Origin: Chryseobacterium hagamense
GTDB taxonomy: Bacteria > Bacteroidota > Bacteroidia > Flavobacteriales > Weeksellaceae
NCBI RefSeq assembly: GCF_007991455.1
Contig: NZ_BJYJ01000015.1
Span: 1-64,000, forward strand
DNA length: 64,000 nucleotides
Direction: 5' to 3'
The first letter of the stretch is position 1; every line of letters starts with the position of its first letter. Both the position numbers and the translations under genes were made by a program. Shown here piece by piece: positions 35,115 through 42,659 of this stretch. The notes under the pieces were generated by a model, which saw nothing but the letters and a program-made list of their open reading frames with translations, had not been told where the DNA came from and did no database searches.

Positions 35115-37661
35115 ATGCAAAAAACCAATATCCAAAAATCCCAAGCCCTTTATATCGACGGCAAAGACAGGACTGATGAAATAGATACCTATGCTTTCGA
35201 AGGGAACAAATGTTTGGTGACCTATAAAAACAATGGGAAGACGTATGCTTATCATCAGAATAAGATAAAAATCGTAAAGTCGGCCTTACAGAGTGCGGAG
35301 TCAACATCGGTTTTCAGTTACCTGAAGCAGATTGCGGAGGCGGTCGGGCTTACAACAGAGGAAGGCACTAATATCCTGGCTGATCATTACGATAAAATCG
35401 CTTTTATCCCGGAACATTCCGTTCTTTCGCACTACCTTAACCGGAAACAACCGGAGAAAGATCTGCACGGCTCTCCTATCGGGCTTTTTCCTTTCGGCTT
35501 CAACCTAAGCCAGAAAAAAGGTGTAGAGGAAGCATTCTCCCATCCGCTGAGCATCATTGAAGGCCCGCCGGGAACCGGAAAGACCCAGACCATCCTCAAT
35601 ATTATTGCCAATGCGGTAATGAACCATCAAAGCGTGGCTGTGGTTTCGAGCAATAATGCGGCTATCAAAAATGTTTTTGATAAGCTGGAGCGCAACGGCC
35701 TCTCTTTTATAGCCGCTCTTTTGGGAAACTCCGAAAAGAAAAAGGAATTCCTTGAGTCCCAGGCTGAGATTCCGGATCTGTCCGGCTGGCAGTTAACGGC
35801 AGAAGAAGCACACTCCCTTCAGGAGTCCAATACCCTGCTCTTTGCGCAGCTTTCGGAAAAGCTTGAGCAGCAAAACGAGTTGGCTCTGCTGAAGCGGCAC
35901 ATCGAAAATGTAGAAACCGAATACCGGCATTTCACCTCCGCCATGGCCGTAACGTCAGACCTGCGTTTTAAAAAGAACATCTCTTCCGGTCAGCTGCTTT
36001 CCCTCTGGATCACGATTGAAGAATATGAGGCATCCGGTAAGAAATTCAACTGGTGGCGGAAACTGACCTTTCCTTTTCTCTATGGCGTACGGGACAAAAC
36101 CTTTTATGACCGGTCTTACCGGGAGCTGATCAGATCGGTTCAGGCTAAATATTATACCGTAAAAATTTCGGAGCTTACGCTGAGGAAGGCGCAGCTGGAA
36201 TCGGCATTGGAGGATTTTTCCTTCGGGGAGAAAATGAAGACCTTTACGGAAGTCTCGATGCAGCTGTTCAGACATACGTTGCATCAGAGATACCGGAAAA
36301 AAAAGCGTCCGCAATATACGGAAGCGGACCTGCATCTGAACGCAGAAGAGTTCATCAGGGACTACCCGGTGATCCTCAGCACCGCCTACTCCCTCCGGAG
36401 AAGCCTTGACAAAAATACCGTCTATGATTTCGTGATCATCGACGAATGTTCGCAGGTTGATCTGGCCACGGGTGTGCTGGCCTTATCCTGTGCCAGAAAA
36501 GTGGTGATCGTGGGAGACCTGAAGCAGCTGCCCAACGTGGTAAATCAGGATACCGCCCGGAAAACGGATCTTATTTTCCAGTCCTACCAGCTTCATGAAG
36601 CTTACCGGTATTCCAGTCACAGCCTGCTTTCGTCGGTAACCGGATTATTTCCCGGGATTCCTAAAACCCTTTTACGGGAACATTACCGGTGCCATCCCCA
36701 AATCATCGATTTCTGCAACCGGAAATTCTACCAGAACCAACTGATCATTCTGTCCGAAGCCCAAACCGGCCGGGAGCCCCTGCTCGTTTACAGGACCGTT
36801 GCCGGAAACCATGCGCGGGACCGGATGAACCAGCGGCAAATCGACGTGATCACAGAGGAGATTATCCCGCAGCAGAAACTGGAAACCGCAGACCTGGGTA
36901 TCGTAACGCCCTACCGGAACCAGACTTCGGCGTTACAGCAGGCCTTTCAGGGAACTTCCGTGAAAGCGGATACGGTAGATCAGTTCCAGGGAAGGGAAAA
37001 CGAGGTGATCATCCTTTCCACCGTTGACAATGAAATATCAGGCTTCACCGACCATCCCAACCGCCTGAATGTCGCTGTCTCCCGTGCCAGAGACCAGCTG
37101 ATTGTGGTGGTGAACGGGAATGAAAACGAAAAAGACAACAACATCTCCGACCTGATCCGCTACATCGAATACCAGAATTTCACGGTTGTAAACAGTGAAC
37201 TGCAGTCTGTTTTCGATTACCTGTACAAAGGATATGAAGCGAAAAAGCGGGAACTCCTATCCGGACAGAAGCAGAAATCGATATTCGACAGCGAAAACCT
37301 GATGCACCTGCTGATCCGTGAAGTCCTGTCACAGGACGAATTTTCGAAATATGATGCCGTCCTTCACTTCCCGCTCAGAAACCTGCTCCCGGATTTTTCA
37401 AAGCTCAGTGCCGAAGAAGCAAAATATGCCGGGCATTACGCCACCCACCTGGATTTTGTCATTTATAATAAACTGGGCAAAAATCCGGTCCTGGCCATTG
37501 AAGTAGACGGCTACGGATATCACCGGGAAGGCAGCCGCCAGAACGAACGCGATGCCATGAAGAATAAGATCCTGGAAACCTACGGCCTTCCGCTGCTGCG
37601 GTTTCCGACGACGGGAAGCGGGGAAAGGGAGAAATTGGTGAAGCGGCTGAGGCAGTTGTAA
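35115..37661 (+). CDS. Superfamily 1 helicase with C-terminal DUF2726 nuclease-like domain
   Basis: 848 residues. Walker A GPPGTGKTQTI at 150-160; a coiled, helical insertion of about 170 residues; Walker B VIIDECSQVDLATG; LREHYRCHPQIIDFCN; TVDQFQGRENEVIILSTV; and NVAVSRARDQLIVV, the motif order of Upf1/DNA2-like SF1B helicases. The last 100 residues (HYATHLDFVIYNKLGKNPVLAIEVDGYGYHREGSRQNERDAMKN) are a DUF2726 domain with the D..E.D pattern of restriction-endonuclease-like folds. GC content returns to host level here. A DNA-processing or defence role is plausible; the gene borders the AT-rich block. Confidence 0.88.
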   Translation: MQKTNIQKSQALYIDGKDRTDEIDTYAFEGNKCLVTYKNNGKTYAYHQNKIKIVKSALQSAESTSVFSYLKQIAEAVGLTTEEGTNILADHYDKIAFIPEHSVLSHYLNRKQPEKDLHGSPIGLFPFGFNLSQKKGVEEAFSHPLSIIEGPPGTGKTQTILNIIANAVMNHQSVAVVSSNNAAIKNVFDKLERNGLSFIAALLGNSEKKKEFLESQAEIPDLSGWQLTAEEAHSLQESNTLLFAQLSEKLEQQNELALLKRHIENVETEYRHFTSAMAVTSDLRFKKNISSGQLLSLWITIEEYEASGKKFNWWRKLTFPFLYGVRDKTFYDRSYRELIRSVQAKYYTVKISELTLRKAQLESALEDFSFGEKMKTFTEVSMQLFRHTLHQRYRKKKRPQYTEADLHLNAEEFIRDYPVILSTAYSLRRSLDKNTVYDFVIIDECSQVDLATGVLALSCARKVVIVGDLKQLPNVVNQDTARKTDLIFQSYQLHEAYRYSSHSLLSSVTGLFPGIPKTLLREHYRCHPQIIDFCNRKFYQNQLIILSEAQTGREPLLVYRTVAGNHARDRMNQRQIDVITEEIIPQQKLETADLGIVTPYRNQTSALQQAFQGTSVKADTVDQFQGRENEVIILSTVDNEISGFTDHPNRLNVAVSRARDQLIVVVNGNENEKDNNISDLIRYIEYQNFTVVNSELQSVFDYLYKGYEAKKRELLSGQKQKSIFDSENLMHLLIREVLSQDEFSKYDAVLHFPLRNLLPDFSKLSAEEAKYAGHYATHLDFVIYNKLGKNPVLAIEVDGYGYHREGSRQNERDAMKNKILETYGLPLLRFPTTGSGEREKLVKRLRQL

Positions 37662-37710
37662 ACAGTTTTTCATCCTTGTATGTTTATTTCATCTTATTGG
37701 TAAGCTACGA

Positions 37711-37857
37711 AAGGTCATTGTAGGTATTCTGCGCCAGGATCTCTTCCGGGTTATTGTCTACCTGGTGGTAATGCTGCAGGAGTCTGTTCCCGGAATCATA
37801 CACAAATCTTTCCTGAAGCACTAACCCCGATCTCGCCCTGCCTTTTTAAATGGTAGT
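37711..37857 (-). pseudogene. Chimeric RHS fragment
   Basis: On the minus strand it encodes the YD-repeat segment around HQVDNNPEEILAQNTYND. Bases 37711-37765 match the intact RHS gene near 44521-44575, and 37765-37857 match the second RHS gene near 40528-40640, with small lesions. It has no start, no core and no tip: a leftover of recombination at the end of the RHS chain. Confidence 0.8.
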
Positions 37858-37921
37858 GTAATCTTCATTTTCCATTCCATTAGGAGACTTTGTGTAGCGG
37901 GGGTATAAATGACTTCATTTT

Positions 37922-38371
37922 TTATTTTATTACTTCTACATTAATTTCTTGAGTATGTTCGAGTTTATCATAAATCTTAGTTTTTAAGAGACTTTCTAAT
38001 ATATTTTGTGGCAAGTCATTTAACCTCAATGAGTTTATTGGTTTTGCAACTAGATGATAGGAAGTATCTAAAAAATCATTCAGCTTTGTTTTGTCAAAAG
38101 AATATAATCCTTTTTTTGCCATATTTATAAAATCTAATAAATAAATCTCATTTACAGATGTTTGTAATATTTCGCTTAATTTTGGATTTATTATAACCTC
38201 AGAAATATCTGGAAGACTTCTGAAGTAAGAAGATAATATTTGATTACCATTACCTAATTCAGCTATCGTATCCGGTAACTTTCCTCCTGCGGATGCTATA
38301 AAACCAATTTCTAATTTATCTGTAAAAAACCAGTCTATATCTAATGCTAATTGTTCAATTTTTGTATACAT
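37922..38371 (-). CDS. Putative immunity protein of the deaminase-tip RHS
   Basis: 149 residues, acidic, no signal peptide, no family I can name. Motifs DIDWFFTDKLEIGFIASAGGKLPDTIAELG and ISEVIINPKLSEILQ. Its start is two bases from the stop codon of the RHS gene, and it is AT-rich like the tip region. Position directly after a toxin tip is how immunity genes of polymorphic toxins are arranged, which is the only basis for the call. Confidence 0.6.
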   Translation of the reverse strand: MYTKIEQLALDIDWFFTDKLEIGFIASAGGKLPDTIAELGNGNQILSSYFRSLPDISEVIINPKLSEILQTSVNEIYLLDFINMAKKGLYSFDKTKLNDFLDTSYHLVAKPINSLRLNDLPQNILESLLKTKIYDKLEHTQEINVEVIK

Positions 38372-38373
38372 AA

Positions 38374-40722
38374 TTATTTTCCAAAAGTTGCTTTACAGTT
38401 ATCACACATTGGAACTGTTTGTCCTGTTCTAGGTCTTATAGCCTCAGTAAAATTAACCTGCGAGGGAGTTGCCTGTGGATTATCTAATAGCAATTTATTT
38501 CCAGCTTGAAACTCTGCACAGCAACCTAAAACATTACCTGCCTCGGTTCTTGTTCCTATACCCCCTAAATTACTTACAACTGGCTCTAATTGTGGAGCTA
38601 CAACCGAAGGAGGTGGGCCACTTGAAGCAACTGCAGTTTGGCCATTTAGCTCTGCTCCAACAACCATAGCAGGGGCTTTCCCTGAAGCTTTTAAATCTGC
38701 TGCTGTATTCTTAACAGTGGTTGTTAATTCATTCATAGTTGTTTCAGTAACAATTGCCGCTTTTCCTGCTTTGATTCCTCCAGCTGCTGTACGTGTAACA
38801 ACTGCGGCAGCTACCATTACAGTTGCAGATCCTATAGATTCCGCATCTCCTTTTGCCACACCTTTTGCTGTTTGAACAATCGCTTTAGCTCCGCTTGTTT
38901 CATAAAGAGATTTTCCATATTGATTTACAGCAGCAGATACACCTCCTTTTTGATAGGCATTATAAACTTTTCCTGCTTCTCGTACTCCTCCGGTAATACC
39001 TGTATAAGTACTTGTAGCAGCTCCTTTCACCATACTTCCCGCTGTTGACCAAGCTCCTTTGGCATATCCACTTGCAAAGTTTTTAACTTGACTCCAAGTT
39101 GGCCAAGGCCACATCCCATCAGGATCAACAAACATGATTGGATTATCAAATGCATAATTGTAAGGAGAAAATCTTCTTCCCAATTCAGCGGCAGGATCCA
39201 CCACATCCCATCTACCAATATCTGCCATATACATCCTCGCCCCATAGTCATACATTCCCGTTTCCTGCAATTCCTTGCCGTTGTACTTGTAGTTCTTATA
39301 CGAACTCACTCCGAAGAACGAATTTCCACTCTTCAGATGGTTCATTCCAAACGGATAATAATCATTTGCATCTACGAGTTCCAGATTACCTGAGCTGTCT
39401 CTTCCAAAACTGATCCTCACATTTCCCAGGTGGTCTTTATACTGGTAAATGTACTGATTTTTTACATAATCGTAAAACCCTTCTGCCGTAGCGAAAAACT
39501 GAAGGTTCGGGTTTTTTGTGATGACCGGGTTACGTTCCGATGAGGAGCTGCCGTCAAATGAGTAGGCCTGTCTTTCCAAAGCCCTTCCCGTTTCTGAGCT
39601 GGCCATTATCAGGGATTCGAAACCACCCGGAGGCGGTGGGGTCAAGGTCATGAGGTACTGGAACCCGTCCAGGTAATCCGTAATCTTTGTGGTCGTGGTG
39701 GAGCCGTTAAAACCATAAATAGTGGTATTATTTTCTTTCTGAAGCTTTATACCATCTGCGCTGTATCTGGTCGTAATGATTGCCGATTCAGTTCCCCCTC
39801 TGCTGTAGTTTATCTTATCCGGAAGATTCAGATAATTGTAATCAATCTTATTGATCCCCTTATCCGGCATTTCGGTCATATTCCCGTTCACATCATACCT
39901 GATCTCCATGCCCCCGCCTTCATAGCCGGTGGGATTGAAAGAATGGTCATTGATCGTAATGAGCTTATTGCCCTTATTCTGGGCTGAATAGATGTACTGA
40001 AGATCGTCGATCTTTGTCGGTGTGGTGCTGCCATATTCTAAAACCGAAGTCCTGAAGAGGCTGGTGATGTTTCCGTTCAGGTCATATTCCAAAGATTCCG
40101 TGTTTTCTCCCACATTCGGGTTATTCGGAGTCTGGTAGAAACCTGCCGTCAGCCTGTTCAGCCTGTCATATGCATAGCCGTACCTTTTTGGGGTAACGGA
40201 AGGATTATTCCCGATATTCTCCACGCTTCGCCAGTCCACTTCAGCAATGTTGCCGTTGTATTTTGCCGTGACCTCCCTGCCCGGGAACTGCGTTTGGTTG
40301 GGGTTGCTGATGCCTTCTTTTTCAGTATACTTGATTTTGTAAGAAAACAGCTTCCCGCCCAGATCAGGAACCGACATCTGATCCCGGTTGATCCCCGTCA
40401 GCCAGCCCCGGATATTGTAGGTGTAATCGATGCTTTGCAGCGGCGGTAATCCTAAAGCAGAACCTACCTTTTTATTGGAAAGCTGGGAAAGCTCATTGTA
40501 GGTATTATCCGCCAGTAATTCCTCCGGGTTATTGTCTACCTGGTGGTAATGCTGCAGAAGCCTGTTCCCGGAATCATACACAAATCTTTCCTGAAGCGTT
40601 ACCCCGATCTCGCCCTGCCTTCTTAAATGGTAGGTATTGGTTCTCTGGGCTACCCCCGCAAAATCAAGCTCCGTTTCCGTGTTGGTGTAACCGCCTAAGT
40701 GGTTGGTGGTTTTTAGCAGCAA
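38374..40722 (-). CDS. N-terminally truncated RHS protein with a deaminase-like tip
   Basis: 782 codons. The frame opens at a TTG with no ATG nearby, and the sequence matches the 1173-residue RHS protein only from KTTNHLGGYTNTE onward, so about 470 N-terminal residues including the signal peptide are gone. RHS core: [51 protein letters not shown]. The last 50 residues have Cys735-Ala-Glu737 and Cys773-x-x-Cys776 (GCCAEFQAGN, VPMCDNCKATFG), the zinc and proton-shuttle pattern of a YwqJ-like deaminase toxin. Probably an orphan tip cassette that becomes active by recombination into the intact gene; expression as it stands is doubtful. Confidence 0.78.
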   Translation of the reverse strand: MLLKTTNHLGGYTNTETELDFAGVAQRTNTYHLRRQGEIGVTLQERFVYDSGNRLLQHYHQVDNNPEELLADNTYNELSQLSNKKVGSALGLPPLQSIDYTYNIRGWLTGINRDQMSVPDLGGKLFSYKIKYTEKEGISNPNQTQFPGREVTAKYNGNIAEVDWRSVENIGNNPSVTPKRYGYAYDRLNRLTAGFYQTPNNPNVGENTESLEYDLNGNITSLFRTSVLEYGSTTPTKIDDLQYIYSAQNKGNKLITINDHSFNPTGYEGGGMEIRYDVNGNMTEMPDKGINKIDYNYLNLPDKINYSRGGTESAIITTRYSADGIKLQKENNTTIYGFNGSTTTTKITDYLDGFQYLMTLTPPPPGGFESLIMASSETGRALERQAYSFDGSSSSERNPVITKNPNLQFFATAEGFYDYVKNQYIYQYKDHLGNVRISFGRDSSGNLELVDANDYYPFGMNHLKSGNSFFGVSSYKNYKYNGKELQETGMYDYGARMYMADIGRWDVVDPAAELGRRFSPYNYAFDNPIMFVDPDGMWPWPTWSQVKNFASGYAKGAWSTAGSMVKGAATSTYTGITGGVREAGKVYNAYQKGGVSAAVNQYGKSLYETSGAKAIVQTAKGVAKGDAESIGSATVMVAAAVVTRTAAGGIKAGKAAIVTETTMNELTTTVKNTAADLKASGKAPAMVVGAELNGQTAVASSGPPPSVVAPQLEPVVSNLGGIGTRTEAGNVLGCCAEFQAGNKLLLDNPQATPSQVNFTEAIRPRTGQTVPMCDNCKATFGK

Positions 40723-40740
40723 TCTATATTTCCATTAAAT

Positions 40741-40788
40741 TTAATAAAATAAGACCCATCGCAATTGCGGTGAGTCTTATTTTATTAA
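40741..40788. terminator. Long hairpin in front of the truncated RHS gene
   Basis: TTAATAAAATAAGAC pairs with GTCTTATTTTATTAA with an inner CGCAATTGCG palindrome; a near-perfect stem with A/T tracts on both sides, able to stop transcription in either direction. Confidence 0.65.
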
Positions 40789-40916
40789 CCGGCACGAGCG
40801 AGACGCTCGCGCCAGCAGGGGCCATACAGGAGATGAGCGAAGAAGACAAAGCTCTGGTAACAAGGTTTCTTGATCTTACCATAAGGGATTTTAATGCAAG
40901 AAAAGCTTATAAGTAA
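40788..40916 (+). pseudogene. Remnant of an HTH regulator 3' end
   Basis: In one frame it reads TSETLAPAGAIQEMSEEDKALVTRFLDLT and ends NARKAYK with a stop at 40914-40916. This is the pattern of the C-terminal helix of XRE-family regulators (MNEEDK..L...LD.FI..). The N-terminal HTH is absent. It lies between two terminator hairpins and on the opposite strand to the RHS genes. Confidence 0.4.
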
Positions 40917-40939
40917 GTTTTGCTTTACTATAAAACATA

Positions 40940-40962
40940 AAACCCACCGCTTTGCGGTGGGT
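40940..40962 (-). terminator. Terminator after the 91-residue gene
   Basis: AACCCACCGC and GCGGTGGGTT pair perfectly around TTT; on the minus strand a T-rich tail follows. It closes the unit of RHS tip and partner gene. Confidence 0.75.
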
Positions 40963-41032
40963 TCTTTATTGTTGCTCACGGATTATAAATCCGCGTCATC
41001 GGGTTTATAAATCCGCGAGATCGGGTCGGGTG

Positions 41033-41308
41033 TTATTCTTGTATTTTTTGAATAATTTCAACTAGTTCGTTGTATGTACTTTCTTTCTCTTTTTCAATTA
41101 TTTCTCCTGTGTCATATTTTTCAATAATAATATTGTATTTATGGGTTTTATCATAATTAAAAGTCGATATGTAGATCAAAGCAGTTCCTATTTGAATACC
41201 TATTGCTGTAGTATCTGCTTCCCAAAAATCAACGATTTTATAGTCTTGCAGTAATTCTTGTTTTAGTCTTACAAGTAGTTCGTTTATTTCAGTATTTTTA
41301 TTCTCCAT
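41033..41308 (-). CDS. Putative immunity protein of the orphan RHS tip
   Basis: 91 residues: a helix (EINELLVRLKQELLQ), beta strands with DYKIVDFWEADTTAIGIQIGTALIYISTFNYD, and a C-terminal helix. Family unknown. Its start codon overlaps the stop region of the RHS tip gene by one base, which argues for coupled translation. Small, acidic and AT-rich, as usual for immunity proteins; the assignment rests on position. Confidence 0.6.
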   Translation of the reverse strand: MENKNTEINELLVRLKQELLQDYKIVDFWEADTTAIGIQIGTALIYISTFNYDKTHKYNIIIEKYDTGEIIEKEKESTYNELVEIIQKIQE

Positions 41309-42117
41309 TATTTTAAAAATCTACTATCTGTTAATAATTTTCGGACAGTTGTATTACCACTTTGTAAAGCTTCTTTTACCGTACTATCTAAATATTCTGC
41401 AGGGAAAACAGCTTTTATACTACCTTTTCTATGAGTTGATATAAATTCCTGTACTGTGTTATCTACATTTTCTAGTATACTTATAGTAGTAGGACTATTT
41501 ATATTTAATTTAAGTAATTTTGCTAATTTCAAGAATTTTCCTCCAAGATTACCCATTTTCGCCATATTCCCAATCTTTCCTTTTCTTAGATTAACTAATA
41601 AAATGGCTGTTGCAATAACTATTTCTTCTTTATCCTCACTTTCTCCAATAGACTTTAAATTTTCCAGTGATTCAGCTAAATCACTTGGGACATCTTTAAT
41701 TTGTTTCCATAAACGAGTAAAATCACAGCCAATATCGTTATGCCCACACTTTCCATATCTGGTATTAATCATTGCAGACTCTTCAAAAGTTGCCGGTCTC
41801 ATAGGGGTCATTATAGTTGCTAACTTATTTACATCAATATTAGAAAATGCAGATTGAGATTTTTTATGTCCTTTTATTATAACTTCTTGTATTTGATGAG
41901 GATTATTATCTCCACCTTTGGCGTTCGGATCTAATTTAGGTTCTCCAGGTTCTCCAATCATTCCTGTTGGGTCTGTAAAATAGATTGGATTATTAAAAGC
42001 ATAAGAATAAGGGCTATATGTGAATTGTAATTCACTTAATGGATCGTGCACGCCCCATCTCCCGATATCCGCCATATAAAACCTGGCCCCATAGTCATAC
42101 ATTCCTATCTCTTGCAA
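41308..42117 (-). CDS. Orphan RHS C-terminal tip with toxin domain
   Basis: The frame is usable from a TTG at 42117 or an ATG five codons in ([16 protein letters not shown]). Residues 1-52 are the end of the RHS core ([31 protein letters not shown]), the rest is a tip. The last 60 residues have [21 protein letters not shown] and RKLLTDSRF, a pattern I associate with nuclease-type polymorphic toxin ends (Ntox21-like), without certainty. There is no signal peptide and the upstream core is decayed (next entry). Likely a stored tip cassette with its immunity gene. Confidence 0.65.
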   Translation of the reverse strand: MQEIGMYDYGARFYMADIGRWGVHDPLSELQFTYSPYSYAFNNPIYFTDPTGMIGEPGEPKLDPNAKGGDNNPHQIQEVIIKGHKKSQSAFSNIDVNKLATIMTPMRPATFEESAMINTRYGKCGHNDIGCDFTRLWKQIKDVPSDLAESLENLKSIGESEDKEEIVIATAILLVNLRKGKIGNMAKMGNLGGKFLKLAKLLKLNINSPTTISILENVDNTVQEFISTHRKGSIKAVFPAEYLDSTVKEALQSGNTTVRKLLTDSRFLK

Positions 42118-42236
42118 CTCTTTTCCATTATACTTGTACTTGATATAAAGAATTTCCTGCTAGTCCATATGTTTCATCCTAAACGGATCGTAATTTTTTT
42201 CTGCTACAACTTCGAAGATTATGAAATTCATCTTAA
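42118..42236 (-). pseudogene. Decayed RHS core upstream of the orphan tip
   Basis: In the same frame it reads AEKNYDPFRMKHMD, a TAG stop (42160-42162), then [10 protein letters not shown]. The intact copies have ANDYYPFGMNHLK...[10 protein letters not shown]. Further upstream similarity fades. The tip therefore cannot be translated as part of a full RHS protein. Confidence 0.75.
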
Positions 42237-42257
42237 CAAGATAAGCAATGGGATTAA

Positions 42258-42659
42258 TTACTGTATACAATTATTAACTATCTGATCAGATGTATACAAT
42301 ATTGGTTGCTGATTAATACTTCCTTTCCATATTATTTGATTATCAAAAGAAATAAAAGTATTATCATAGTCACTACTTATAATAGCATCATTTAAAGTAT
42401 ATCTTTTTAATTTTAAATTATAGGGGATACCTGTTTTTAAAGCATTACATTTAATATAATCTTTTCCTTTTTTTTCAGAAATTAAAAAACTTTTCTGTTC
42501 TCCTTTTATTTCTAAAATATAAAAATTTGATGTTTTTATAATCTTATTGAATATTATATTATCCAGAGGAATATTAGACTTATTTTGTGCAAAACAAGAC
42601 GATAATACATTAAAAATTAAATTTATAAATATTAATTTATTTAGATATTTTATTTTCAT
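42258..42659 (-). CDS. Small exported protein after the RHS effector, possible immunity
   Basis: 133 residues. N-terminal signal MKIKYLNKLIFINLIFNVLSSCFAQ with a cysteine that could be lipidated or simply precede the AQN cleavage site. The remainder is beta-rich (FYILEIKGEQKSFLISEKKGKDY, YDNTFISFDNQIIWKG) and of no known family. Its start overlaps the end of the RHS gene by 23 bases, so it is translated with it. Export would fit an immunity protein against a toxin that acts in the periplasm, an inference. Confidence 0.6.
   Translation of the reverse strand: MKIKYLNKLIFINLIFNVLSSCFAQNKSNIPLDNIIFNKIIKTSNFYILEIKGEQKSFLISEKKGKDYIKCNALKTGIPYNLKLKRYTLNDAIISSDYDNTFISFDNQIIWKGSINQQPILYTSDQIVNNCIQ

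Noticed and set aside
40785..40979. 64-codon minus-strand frame between the RHS cassettes
   Set aside because: It crosses the terminator hairpin and has no protein-like pattern; the plus-strand HTH remnant explains the sequence better.
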